Source: Thermoflavifilum sp.
GTDB taxonomy: Bacteria > Bacteroidota > Bacteroidia > Chitinophagales > Chitinophagaceae
Assembly: GCF_014961315.1 (NCBI RefSeq)
Contig: NZ_CP063141.1
Coordinates: 744,001-808,000 of the forward strand
Reading direction: 5' to 3'
Length of the DNA stretch: 64,000 nt
Part shown: positions 1 to 8,935 of the stretch, one piece after another
How the letters are laid out: the number at the start of each line of letters is the position of its first letter
How positions within the stretch are numbered: position 1 is the first letter of the stretch
Notes under the pieces: model-generated
The model's input: the letters and a program-made list of their open reading frames with translations, nothing else
What the model was told of the DNA's origin: nothing
Databases searched by the model: none
Translations under genes and position numbers: made by a program

Positions 1-999
1 GCCGATGCATCGAACGCAGGCATCAACGTAGCATCCTATCCGCTTTTCCTCTGTACGGATGTGGATTGCATCATCGAAAAAAATACCCTGTTGCACATGG
101 TGAAGCCCTTCCTGGAAGAAAAAATTCGGGTCATTGCCGTTGGGGCTACCATCCGCATCGCCAACTCCTGTGAAGTAGATCAGGGTGTATTATTGCGCGT
201 GATCCCGCCTAAGAAATTATTGCCTCGCTTTCAGGAACTGGAATATATCCGTTCGTTCCTGCTGGGTCGCATGGCCTGGAGCCAGATGAACGGGTTGATC
301 ATCGTGAGCGGAGGACTGGGATTGTTCGACAAAGAGATCGTCATCAATGCCGGAGGATACGACCATACGTCTTTTGCCGAAGATATGGAAATGATTACCC
401 GTATGCGGCGTTACATGGAAGAAAACAAACTGCCTTACCGGGTGCGCTACATACCCAACTCTCAGTGCTGGACCGAAGGACCGGCCACACTGAAAGTATT
501 CAGCAAACAACGCACCCGCTGGGCAAGAGGATTGATTCAATGTCTTCATGTACATCGCCGTGTGATCGGCAATCCGAAATACGGCATCATGGGCCTGCTT
601 ACTTATCCCTATATGGTATTGTTTGAATGGATGGCCCCTTTTCTGGAATTAACAGGACTCATCTTCTATCTGGTCTCCGGCCTTTCGGGAACAATCAATT
701 GGACACATGCCCTGATCCTGTTGCTCTACGTATATAGCTTTTCTGTAGCCATTACCACCATAGCTGTATTATGGGATCAACTTACTTTCAAATATTACGA
801 CAGCGTATGGCAGGTTATGGGACTTTGTTTGATGGCCATTGTCGAACCTATCCTGTATCATCCGTTAAATGTATTTTTCTCCATCCGTGGAAATTATTTT
901 TATTTCACAGGAAAAAAACTGGCATGGGGCAATATGTCGCGTCAGGGCTTTGCTCGCCGACAGGCAGCTCCAGTCCAGCCTTCGGAGGCATCATCCTGA
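1..999 (+). CDS. Processive family 2 glycosyltransferase, C-terminal part (5' end outside window)
   Basis: The frame is open from base 1, so the N-terminus with the nucleotide-binding start of the GT-A fold lies upstream; 332 residues are visible. The catalytic signature of processive GT2 enzymes is present: a DxD motif (LCTDVDC), the acceptor-site acid in FAEDMEM, and the QxxRW motif as KQRTRWARG. At least four hydrophobic membrane segments follow. This layout fits cellulose/PNAG-type synthases such as PgaC, which polymerise a UDP-sugar on the inner face of the membrane and pass the chain outward. The next gene starts 17 bases after the stop, so the two are probably one operon. The sugar used cannot be read from the sequence. 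Confidence is high for the family and low for the polymer. Confidence 0.88.
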   Translation, partial: ADASNAGINVASYPLFLCTDVDCIIEKNTLLHMVKPFLEEKIRVIAVGATIRIANSCEVDQGVLLRVIPPKKLLPRFQELEYIRSFLLGRMAWSQMNGLIIVSGGLGLFDKEIVINAGGYDHTSFAEDMEMITRMRRYMEENKLPYRVRYIPNSQCWTEGPATLKVFSKQRTRWARGLIQCLHVHRRVIGNPKYGIMGLLTYPYMVLFEWMAPFLELTGLIFYLVSGLSGTINWTHALILLLYVYSFSVAITTIAVLWDQLTFKYYDSVWQVMGLCLMAIVEPILYHPLNVFFSIRGNYFYFTGKKLAWGNMSRQGFARRQAAPVQPSEASS

Positions 1000-1016
1000 A
1001 CGCTACGGCAAAAACT

Positions 1017-3914
1017 ATGTGGCACATCATCTACCCAAACCGCCTTTTACGCCTGTTCTGCAGCATGTTTATGAGTATGCTGCTTATATTAAGCTTTCAA
1101 CGCCTGCCGGCACAAAAACTTTCATCAGACGACCTGTTAAAACAGGCGCTCTATGAAACCCAGGTGCGACATGATTACAACAAAGCCATTTCTCTGTGTA
1201 AACAGGGATTGGCTTTGAGTCCGGATTATCTGGACATCCGTCTGTTGCTGGGCCGACTGTATATGCTCACCCATCAATATGATCTGGCAAGGATTGAGCT
1301 TTCTCGTGTCCTGGCCAAACAACCTGCCAACGCCGATGCATTGAATTATCTCATCAACTTAGAAATGCAGGATAAGCACTACAACGAAGCCCTATGCTAT
1401 GCTAATATGGCGTTGTATTATTATCCCGACAGTGTGTTTTTTATTTTGAAGAAAACAGCTGCACTCAGTGCCGGGCAACAGTTTGATGAAGCGCTGCAGG
1501 TGCTTCATCAAAGCTTGAAGAAGCTGCCCGACCAGAGCCGCTTACGTAGTGCATACCTGGATCAACTCATTACGGCCGCGCGTACTTATCGGGATCAACA
1601 TAACTATATCCTGGCCCATCAATACCTGCAGCAAGCACTGCAAAACGCTCCGGATAACAGGTTGATATTAACCTATCTCATCAACCTCGAATCTGCCTAT
1701 GAACATCATGACGAGGCACTGGTGTACGCCAATCAAGCGCTGCAATACTATCCGAACGATCCTGAGTTTATCAAACGCAAGCTGGGTATCTTGCTTGCTG
1801 CAAAGCATTATCTGGAAGCTGAACAACTGGTACAGGAGCAAATGCAAAAAAATCCCACTGATCCGGCATGGAGAACACTCGCCAGCTATGTGCATTTGCA
1901 GGCTGCCCGGGCTTATGTGCATCAGATGCCACAGTATCAGTATAGCGCTGTGCTGGCCAATGATCCGGCCAACCGGGAAGCCCTTCAAGCTTTGATAAAC
2001 TTATATAGTGCACAGCAAGCTTATGCAGAAGCCCTTCGCTATGCCAATCAGGCGCTGCAATATTATCCGGATGATACCCTGTTTTTATTAAAAAAAATCG
2101 CCCTGCTCGATGCATCGGGAAAATATGCCGAAGCCTATCCCATCACGGCTCAATTATGGAAATCCTATCCTGGCGACGCCCGGTTGAAGACACACTACCT
2201 CGATGAACTGCAGCAAGCCGGACGGGCTTTCGAGCAGGACCAGCAATGGGACAGCGCCGCAGCCTGCTATGAACAAATGCTTGCCGTGGATGCCCATAAT
2301 CTCCCGGCCTATGATCGACTGATCGCCCTCTCGCTTCAACAAAAGCAATACGATCTGGCGCTGGCCTACGTCCGCCGGGCTGAAGCGCTGGCACCCGGCA
2401 ATCCTGTATACCGGTTTCGGGAATCGGGTATCCTGGAAGAAGCCGGGCGTTACCGGGAGGCGGCAGCCATCAGCCATCAACTCATGGAAGCCTATCCACA
2501 AAGCCTGCGCTACCGCCAGGCCTACCTGGATCAGCTGCTGGAAGCCGCCCGCGCCGATATGCAGGCCCAACAACCCGACCGGGCCGTGGAAAACCTGCAG
2601 GCACTGCTGGCCCTGGATCCCCATCATACCGAAGCGCTTGACCTGATGATCAACGCCCTCTACCAGATGAAACAATATGCCGCCGGACTGGCCTGGTGTG
2701 ATTCCGTCCTGCGACAAGACCCGCAGAACCGGGATTTTCTGGTGAAAAAAGCCGGCTTGCTGGAAGCCAGCGGGCAATATGCTGAAGCCGCTCGCCTCCT
2801 CTCCGCCCTGGTCAACCGTTATCCTTATGACAACAAGCTGCAAAGCAGCTACACGGAAAACCTGTTCCTGGCCGCCAAACAGTTTGCCGCAAACGGGCAG
2901 GCCGACAGTGCCTCGGCCTATCTGCGATCCATTACCCTGCTACAGCCCCGCGATACCCTGGCCTGGCTAAGCCTGATTAACCTGAAAGCCAGCCAGCAAC
3001 AACTCGACTCGGCCCTCCTGCTCAGCAATACGGCCCTGCAATATTTACCGCATAACCCCGAGCTGCTGCTGAAAAAAGCCAGTTTTGCCCTTGCTTCAGG
3101 CCATACCACCGAAGCCGCTCAAACACTCGATACCTTACTGCTCGTTGATCCGCATAACGAAGCCGCCAAAGCCCTCCGCGACCAGATACGCATCGCCTCC
3201 TACCACCAGGCTATTGGACTGGACTATAATTTTACGGCCTTCGGCGACCGCACCACCAACCCCTGGAACCTGGCCAGCCTGTACTACCAGCGCCTGCCGC
3301 ACTGGGGAAGCTATGATCTGCGTGTGAACTTCGCCAACCGCAACAACCGCAATGGCCTGCAGGGAGAGGGGGAGGTGTACTGGGATCATGATTCCTCAAA
3401 CACGTCTTATGTAGACCTGGCCTATGCGCACGATTCTATTTTCCCCCGTCTCCGGGCTGCCTATACCTTCACGCATTATTTCCGAAAAGGCTGGGAAGCC
3501 GATCTGGGCGGGCGTTACCTGAACTTCGACTCAACAGCCCTGGGCAGTGCATACCTGGGTTTGGGAAAATATTTCAGCGACTACTGGATTTATGGACAGG
3601 CTTACCTGACACCCCAGCATAAACAATGGTTTGGTGCTTATCGGGTGACCTTACGCTACTACTACAGCGAACAGCGCGACGATTATCTGAATTTGATTGT
3701 AGGTACCGGCGTCTCGCCCGACGACCGCAGTCGCTATTTCGGCCTGAACAAATGGCTGAGCCTGTCGGCCACCAACGTGGCACTGGGGTATCAACATATT
3801 TTCCACGGACAAACCATTGCAGGCTTCACCGTCAGCTGGACCAACCAGGAAATCGCCCAGGGTATTCGCCAAAATGAATATGACGTATATGTACACCTGG
3901 TTCAAAAATTTTAA
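1017..3914 (+). CDS. TPR-rich outer-membrane protein with C-terminal YaiO-type beta-barrel
   Basis: This 965-residue protein starts at ATG 1017, where a signal peptide (about residues 1-34, ending RLPAQ) begins; an in-frame extension upstream would overlap the glycosyltransferase and lacks a signal. Residues about 40-720 are tetratricopeptide repeats arranged as six copies of a 109-residue unit. The last 240 or so residues (from DYNFTAFGDRT) alternate aromatic and polar residues and end in Phe (VHLVQKF), as in outer-membrane barrels; they resemble the YaiO family. A periplasmic TPR arm plus an outer-membrane barrel is also the design of PgaA, the PNAG exporter. Its place between a GT2 synthase and a DUF4838 lipoprotein suggests export of the polymer made by the synthase. 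That role is inferred; the domains are read directly. Confidence 0.85.
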   Translation: MWHIIYPNRLLRLFCSMFMSMLLILSFQRLPAQKLSSDDLLKQALYETQVRHDYNKAISLCKQGLALSPDYLDIRLLLGRLYMLTHQYDLARIELSRVLAKQPANADALNYLINLEMQDKHYNEALCYANMALYYYPDSVFFILKKTAALSAGQQFDEALQVLHQSLKKLPDQSRLRSAYLDQLITAARTYRDQHNYILAHQYLQQALQNAPDNRLILTYLINLESAYEHHDEALVYANQALQYYPNDPEFIKRKLGILLAAKHYLEAEQLVQEQMQKNPTDPAWRTLASYVHLQAARAYVHQMPQYQYSAVLANDPANREALQALINLYSAQQAYAEALRYANQALQYYPDDTLFLLKKIALLDASGKYAEAYPITAQLWKSYPGDARLKTHYLDELQQAGRAFEQDQQWDSAAACYEQMLAVDAHNLPAYDRLIALSLQQKQYDLALAYVRRAEALAPGNPVYRFRESGILEEAGRYREAAAISHQLMEAYPQSLRYRQAYLDQLLEAARADMQAQQPDRAVENLQALLALDPHHTEALDLMINALYQMKQYAAGLAWCDSVLRQDPQNRDFLVKKAGLLEASGQYAEAARLLSALVNRYPYDNKLQSSYTENLFLAAKQFAANGQADSASAYLRSITLLQPRDTLAWLSLINLKASQQQLDSALLLSNTALQYLPHNPELLLKKASFALASGHTTEAAQTLDTLLLVDPHNEAAKALRDQIRIASYHQAIGLDYNFTAFGDRTTNPWNLASLYYQRLPHWGSYDLRVNFANRNNRNGLQGEGEVYWDHDSSNTSYVDLAYAHDSIFPRLRAAYTFTHYFRKGWEADLGGRYLNFDSTALGSAYLGLGKYFSDYWIYGQAYLTPQHKQWFGAYRVTLRYYYSEQRDDYLNLIVGTGVSPDDRSRYFGLNKWLSLSATNVALGYQHIFHGQTIAGFTVSWTNQEIAQGIRQNEYDVYVHLVQKF
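1398..3190 (+). repeat. Six-copy supramodular TPR repeat inside the YaiO-type protein
   Basis: Equivalent codons of the recurring YANQALQYYP-like helix fall at 1398, 1725, 2040, 2367, 2694 and 3021. The steps are 327, 315, 327, 327 and 327 bases, that is 109, 105, 109, 109 and 109 residues. Each unit spans about three TPRs and also repeats a KKxxLL segment and a YLDQL..AAR segment. Early copies are closest to each other; later ones have drifted. Confidence 0.85.
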
Positions 3915-6177
3915 TCGAAAGTGGATATACGCGATGATCTGCCTGCATAGCAGCTTAAGTTCCTGCGCCCAGCCGCTTCCTCATCTTGCGATTGTCCATC
4001 AGGGTCAATCGCCCTATGCGCTGGTCATCGCACCTCATGCAGATCGTTATAGCCAACAGGCCGCCCGGCTGATTCAACAATACACCCAACAGGTCACCGG
4101 CATACATTTACCCCTCCTTACAGCTGGCGACACCACACAACTCCACCAACCCGCGATTGCGATAGGCCAGACAGCCTGGATACCTGCGGCCTGGCGTCAG
4201 GATATCGAGCAGCTTCCAGAAGGCAGTGTGTTCATCGCGGCCCATCCCCCTCACGTGATCATCACAGGCGGAGGAAGAAGAGGGGTGCTCAATGCTGCTT
4301 ACAGCTGGATAGAACAGGTGCTGACATGCCGGCTCTATGCCGATAGCGTGCTGTACATCCCTGAGCTACAGAACATATTCATTCCACCCACGCTTCATAT
4401 CACCGAAAAACCGGCATTTCTGTTTCGCCAGGTGTACGACCCCCAGGCCATGAATGCCCGGTATATGGACTGGCACCGGCTCAACGATTTTGCTGATTTC
4501 TGGGGCCTCTGGGGACATAGCTTCTTCAAGCTGGTTCCGCCCGAACAGTATTTCCATACGCACCCGGAATATTTTGCGCTGGTCAACGGCAAACGGCAGC
4601 CCACCCAGCTCTGCCTGAGCCAGCCTGCCGTGGTACAACTCATCGTTCAGGCCTTGCAACAGCGCATGCAAAAAAATCCGGATGCCCTGTACTGGTCGGT
4701 AGCCCCGGAAGACAATACGGCGTTCTGCCAGTGCGATTCCTGCCAGAAATACTACGCCCGTTATGGAGGCATCGCCGGAGCCCTATTGCATTTCGTGAAT
4801 CAAATAGCTGCTCATTTTCCGGATCATATCATCACCACCCTGGCTTATGGCCCCACGCAGCATCCGCCCCAACATATAGAAGCAGCCCCCAATGTGGGCA
4901 TTATGCTCAGCACCATCGACTGCGACCGGAGCGAGCCCATCGCCACCAGCTCCCGCTCCGCATCGTTCCGTAGCGACCTGGAGGGCTGGGAATGGCTCAC
5001 CCAACACCTGATGATCTGGGATTATACCGTTCAGTTTACCCATTATCTGGCTCCTTTCCCCGATTTCCACACCTTTCAACCCAACCTGCAATATTTTGCG
5101 CAACACCGGGTGGAAGCAGTCTTTGAGCAGGGCAGCGGCGAAGACCCAAGCCTGTTCGACGAGTTGCGTTGCTACATGCTGGCCAAACTGCTGTGGTATC
5201 CGACGGCCAATGTCGCCGACATCCAGCGCGATTTTCTGCAGGGTTATTACGGACCCGCCGCACCCGATATCGCCCGATATATCAACAGCATGCAACAGGC
5301 GCTGCAGCAATCGCACGCCCGCCTCGATATTTACGGCAATCCCCTCGACGCCAGCAACAGCTGGCTGAGTCCCGACTCACTGGCAAGCTATCATCAGCTG
5401 CTGAAACAGGCCATGGACGCCGTACAAAAAACACCCGCACTGTACATGCGTGTGCAGAAGGTTTATCTTTCCTATCTCTACGTCCGGTTGCTTCAAGCCT
5501 GGTTCTATGGAACCGATGCACAAGGGGCTTTCATTGAAAATGCGGCCAGCAAATGGGTCCCCGATCCGCAAACAGAAAGGGATCTGCAACAATTCCAGCA
5601 AATCACCCAACAAATGGGTATCCGCTACCTCAATGAAGATCATCAAACGGTGGCATCGTTCGTGGAGACCTATCAACACATGCTCCAGCAGGGCGTGGCC
5701 ATGAGCCTGGCATTTCATAAACCCGTGAAGCTGCTCACATCGCCCATTCCCGACTATCCCGCCAGGGGCCCACAAACCCTTACCGATGGCATGCTGGGCA
5801 CAACGGATTATGCCTTTAACTGGCTGGGCTGGTATGGTCGGAATATGGAAGTGGAAATTGATTTGCAGCATATGCAATCCATCCATACAGTGATGGTGGG
5901 TTTCCTGCAGGATGCCCGACATCAGATCTTCCTGCCTACTCACATCAGCATTCTGGTATCAAAAGATGGGATAAACTTCAAGCCCGTAGCCAGCCAGCCT
6001 GTTGCCGATGACCAGCTGAGCAATCAAGCCGAAAGAAAAGAACTATCCATATCATTTACACCCACAGAAGCCCGATATGTGCGCATCACGGCCACGTGCA
6101 GGAAAAGCCTGCCCGACGCGTATTTTCGGTCGGGCAAGCTGCCCGCTATTTTTGCGGATGAAGTGCAGGTTCATTAA
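3874..6177 (+). CDS. DUF4838 lipoprotein with C-terminal discoidin-like (F5/8 C) domain
   Basis: This is a 767-residue secreted protein. ATG 3874 lies inside the end of the TPR gene (41-base overlap); ATG 3889 is an equally good start. A short signal ends in the lipobox LSSC, so it is probably a lipoprotein. Residues about 40-170 resemble the N-terminal domain shared by GH20/GH67 enzymes (VIITGGGRRGVLNAAYSW). The DUF4838 core includes VAPEDN followed by FCQCDSC. The last 150 residues look like a discoidin-type carbohydrate-binding domain. DUF4838 proteins are thought to be glycoside-hydrolase-like, but I know of no proven activity. In this operon it occupies the place that PgaB, a lipoprotein that deacetylates and cleaves polymer, has in the pga operon. 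A polymer-modifying role is inferred. Confidence 0.82.
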   Translation: MNMTYMYTWFKNFNRKWIYAMICLHSSLSSCAQPLPHLAIVHQGQSPYALVIAPHADRYSQQAARLIQQYTQQVTGIHLPLLTAGDTTQLHQPAIAIGQTAWIPAAWRQDIEQLPEGSVFIAAHPPHVIITGGGRRGVLNAAYSWIEQVLTCRLYADSVLYIPELQNIFIPPTLHITEKPAFLFRQVYDPQAMNARYMDWHRLNDFADFWGLWGHSFFKLVPPEQYFHTHPEYFALVNGKRQPTQLCLSQPAVVQLIVQALQQRMQKNPDALYWSVAPEDNTAFCQCDSCQKYYARYGGIAGALLHFVNQIAAHFPDHIITTLAYGPTQHPPQHIEAAPNVGIMLSTIDCDRSEPIATSSRSASFRSDLEGWEWLTQHLMIWDYTVQFTHYLAPFPDFHTFQPNLQYFAQHRVEAVFEQGSGEDPSLFDELRCYMLAKLLWYPTANVADIQRDFLQGYYGPAAPDIARYINSMQQALQQSHARLDIYGNPLDASNSWLSPDSLASYHQLLKQAMDAVQKTPALYMRVQKVYLSYLYVRLLQAWFYGTDAQGAFIENAASKWVPDPQTERDLQQFQQITQQMGIRYLNEDHQTVASFVETYQHMLQQGVAMSLAFHKPVKLLTSPIPDYPARGPQTLTDGMLGTTDYAFNWLGWYGRNMEVEIDLQHMQSIHTVMVGFLQDARHQIFLPTHISILVSKDGINFKPVASQPVADDQLSNQAERKELSISFTPTEARYVRITATCRKSLPDAYFRSGKLPAIFADEVQVH

Positions 6178-7165
6178 AGGAATCCGGTACAGCCAGCTCC
6201 TTACGCTTGTACTGTTCATTCCAGTTCATCAATTCATCATACATATTGTAGGTATGCCGGTCAAACAGTTTGATTGACAACACCAGCAACTCAATCAACA
6301 CAAACACCACGAACATCATTACCCATATCAACAATGCAGGCAAGCTGTTTCGACCACTCAGAAAATAAAAAAATGCGTTGATTTCGGTAAGCAATCCATG
6401 CGTATGTTCCAGCTCTTCACGAATCTGATCGGCGACATTTTGTTTCCGACTTTCCAGTGCAGAGATCGAACTATCAACCTGAGCGCGCAATTGATACAGC
6501 AAAGGAATACGATTTACTTCCGGATTGGCTTGTGCAGTGAATTGAGCTGTGTGTGCACGTTGCACGATTCTACCTGCAGAATCCCGTACTACGGTCTGTG
6601 TGTAATTCGGCAACTGAATAGTAGGATGTTTTCTCACCTCTTCTGTTACGACCTGAATCTGGGAATCAATTTGTTGGCGCTGCAGATATAATTGTTGAAT
6701 ATGTTCATTTATCAAACGCATCCGATCGGGTATCAATTCCTGGATCTGCAATTCAATATATTTTTGCCGCACCTGCTGAATATCCGCTTTAAACATCATT
6801 TGATCCAGGATAACCGAACCGATAACCGACATCAACAAAGCCAGCATCATCCTGAAAATCGAAATAGCAGAAACAATCTTTTCTATATGGGTGTGGATGA
6901 TCATCCGTTCAATAAACCAGACAACTCCGGCCATAATCGCTCCTCCTACAATTGCAGATCTGTGAGTTAATCCCAGATATTGAATGGTGAAAAAATAACC
7001 TACAAAAAACCAGAGGAACATGACCAGGATCACACCCAATGCATATTTCCAGATCTGATGCATGGTCTTCGGTCCAGCCTCACGGGCTATCGAATACCGA
7101 TGATCGGTAAGAAAACAACATAACCGATCCCATAAATACATGCGTTTAAACTGTATGCGATTCAT
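6146..7165 (-). CDS. DUF4407 membrane protein
   Basis: This 339-residue protein matches the DUF4407 layout: a short cytoplasmic start, two closely spaced membrane helices near residues 40-85 (with WFIERM, where the family usually has a W..I..DR-like motif), a third near 105-125, a long charged coiled-coil stretch rich in Gln, Glu and Arg (about 130-265), and a last membrane helix near 275-305. The function of the family is unknown. Its last 32 bases overlap the end of the convergent DUF4838 gene. It follows a single-span protein gene by 36 bases on the same strand, and the pair is probably co-transcribed. The start at 7165 is the first ATG giving the full N-terminus. Confidence 0.78.
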   Translation of the reverse strand: MNRIQFKRMYLWDRLCCFLTDHRYSIAREAGPKTMHQIWKYALGVILVMFLWFFVGYFFTIQYLGLTHRSAIVGGAIMAGVVWFIERMIIHTHIEKIVSAISIFRMMLALLMSVIGSVILDQMMFKADIQQVRQKYIELQIQELIPDRMRLINEHIQQLYLQRQQIDSQIQVVTEEVRKHPTIQLPNYTQTVVRDSAGRIVQRAHTAQFTAQANPEVNRIPLLYQLRAQVDSSISALESRKQNVADQIREELEHTHGLLTEINAFFYFLSGRNSLPALLIWVMMFVVFVLIELLVLSIKLFDRHTYNMYDELMNWNEQYKRKELAVPDSFNEPALHPQK

Positions 7166-7201
7166 CTGATAAATGATTTAACGTTTAACGAAAATGATGG
7201 A

Positions 7202-7876
7202 TTATATAGGTTCTACCCGGGTTTTATGGATGATGCCTTCCTGAAATCCATTTTCAAACGATAACAGCATCACAAAAAATGGGTTAAAATCATTTTCCTT
7301 GTTTTCACGCATGGTTTGCATATCAATGGTATGATCCCGTATCTTCTGAATAACCTCTTCTCCGTGTTCTTTCAGGTTATATAACCTTTCATACTCTTTT
7401 CGATAATAATCGACTTTCCGCATCAATTCTTCGTATAAAGACAGATACCCCTCATTCTTTCTTGAATTAGCCGCATCCTCGGTCGACTTCCAGAGATATT
7501 GATACTGGTTAATCGCCTCAATGACCAGCAACAACACCCTTCCCACCATCTCTTCCATTCGAGTCCATTTATAGGCTGCAGCATTCAACCGAATCGCACA
7601 TTCATAACCTTCTGCCTTATACTCCCGGGCGAGTAAATAATTGATCTGGCCAATGAGAGGTGAGCCTGGCACATATACCGAAGGGGTGGCAGTGGTATGA
7701 TTTTCCTCTTTTTTCGAATCTTGTTGTGGTGCGGGATCCGGCTTTTTTTCTTCTGTAGAAGGTGCAGCCTGAGCTTCTGCTTTCTGCTGCAGTTGCCGAT
7801 GAATAAAGAGGTAAATAGCTACAAACATAGCAGCCAGTGCAAAGATGAGTGCAAGAACAGCAATAGTGTTGGTCAT
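7202..7876 (-). CDS. Single-span membrane protein of unknown function, partner of the DUF4407 gene
   Basis: This protein of 224 residues starts with one strong membrane helix (MTNTIAVLALIFALAAMF...), then a low-complexity acidic/Pro/Gln linker to about residue 60, then a largely helical charged domain that is soluble. An ATG at 7903 would add nine residues (MLLHEKPFR); 7876 gives a cleaner membrane anchor. I do not recognise the family. It lies just upstream of the DUF4407 gene in the same direction, so the two may act together at the membrane. Nothing in the sequence indicates an enzyme. Confidence 0.7.
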   Translation of the reverse strand: MTNTIAVLALIFALAAMFVAIYLFIHRQLQQKAEAQAAPSTEEKKPDPAPQQDSKKEENHTTATPSVYVPGSPLIGQINYLLAREYKAEGYECAIRLNAAAYKWTRMEEMVGRVLLLVIEAINQYQYLWKSTEDAANSRKNEGYLSLYEELMRKVDYYRKEYERLYNLKEHGEEVIQKIRDHTIDMQTMRENKENDFNPFFVMLLSFENGFQEGIIHKTRVEPI

Positions 7877-8040
7877 ACGAAATGGTTTTTCATGAAGAAG
7901 CAAAAATCAATTTATATTGTGTAGACTATCTGCACAAGATGGGAAGAACTGAACGGACGGGTTTTACAAGGGTAATATATACAACGATTAGAAAGGTTTT
8001 GGATTGAATCGGATTAAATTTGGACGTCAATGCATACGAT

Positions 8041-8934
8041 ATGTTGCCCATGATTAGCTCTTCCGCAAGAACTGTTTCCAGATCCTCTTGCCTTTTTTCC
8101 ATACTCATTCCCACCTGGAATAATCTTCCTTATTTGCAATGCTGCATACGGAGCATCCGCAAACATTCGGCATTTCCGCATCAGATCATCGTGCATATCA
8201 ACGAGGGCACCGACGGCACACTGGATTGGATCAAAGCCCAGCCCGATATCGACTATACCTATTCCAGCCAGAACATAGGCGTATGCTTCGCCTTGAATGC
8301 AGCTCGAGCTCTGGTGCAAACCGATTATATCGTGTACCTGAACGATGACATGTATGTATGTCCCGGCTGGGATCGTGTGCTCTGGGAAGAAATCCAGCGA
8401 CTTCCAGACAAGTATTTCTTTTTATCGGCCACGGCTATCGAGCCGATGGCTTCAAGTGCATGTGCCATTCAAGCGGATTTCGGTTCGGATCCCGAACATT
8501 TTCGGGAAGATGCACTTTTAGATCGTTTTCAGCAGTTTGAGAAGGCCGACTGGGTCGGGGCCACCTGGCCGCCCAATATCGTCCATCGCGAGGTATGGGA
8601 CCTGGTGGGCGGCTACAGCATTGAGTTTTCGCCGGGCATGTATTCCGATCCCGATTTTTCCATGAAGCTCTGGCAGGCCGGTGTACGCTATTTCAAAGGG
8701 CTTTCTGCCAGCCGGGTATATCATTTCGGATCGAAAAGCACCGGACGGATTCGCAAAAACAAGGGTTATTATACTTTTATCCGCAAATGGGGCATGACTT
8801 CCAGCACATTCACCCGCTATTATCTGCACAGAGGCGAACCTTTTGCCGGAACCCTGCGTTTGCCGCATATCCCTCTCGGGATCCGATGGAAGAATACCTG
8901 GAAGAAACTCGTTGCAGCATGCTACACGAGCTGA
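8041..8934 (+). CDS. Family 2 glycosyltransferase
   Basis: This protein has 297 residues and a GT-A fold: the beta-strand start FSILIPTWNN, the metal-binding YLNDDMYV region, and a later GGYSIEFSPGMYSDPDFSMK segment carrying the acceptor-side acidic residues. There are no membrane segments, so it is a cytosolic or peripheral single-addition transferase, probably for a cell-surface glycan. The ATG at 8041 is preferred; 8050 is possible, and a TTG at 8020 is unlikely. It converges on thiL with only one base between the stops. The sugar donor and acceptor cannot be told from the sequence. Confidence 0.8.
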   Translation: MLPMISSSARTVSRSSCLFSILIPTWNNLPYLQCCIRSIRKHSAFPHQIIVHINEGTDGTLDWIKAQPDIDYTYSSQNIGVCFALNAARALVQTDYIVYLNDDMYVCPGWDRVLWEEIQRLPDKYFFLSATAIEPMASSACAIQADFGSDPEHFREDALLDRFQQFEKADWVGATWPPNIVHREVWDLVGGYSIEFSPGMYSDPDFSMKLWQAGVRYFKGLSASRVYHFGSKSTGRIRKNKGYYTFIRKWGMTSSTFTRYYLHRGEPFAGTLRLPHIPLGIRWKNTWKKLVAACYTS

Positions 8935-8935
8935 C

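Noticed and set aside
771..1016. Upstream extension of the TPR gene to base 771
   Set aside because: Would overlap the glycosyltransferase by 229 bases and push the signal peptide inside the protein; the start at 1017 is better.
2154..2843. Open frame of 229 codons on the minus strand
   Set aside because: Antisense to the TPR repeats; long shadow frames are expected in GC-rich repeated coding sequence.
5377..5943. Open frame of 188 codons on the minus strand
   Set aside because: Antisense to the DUF4838 gene with no signal, motif or neighbour to support it.
6110..6136. Perfect 8-base stem (TGCCCGAC/GTCGGGCA) near the end of the DUF4838 gene
   Set aside because: Lies inside coding sequence with an 11-base loop and no T-tract directly after it, so a terminator call is not supported.
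7926..8114. 62-codon minus-strand frame before the glycosyltransferase
   Set aside because: No domain or hydrophobic pattern; half of it overlaps the GT2 gene in the opposite direction.
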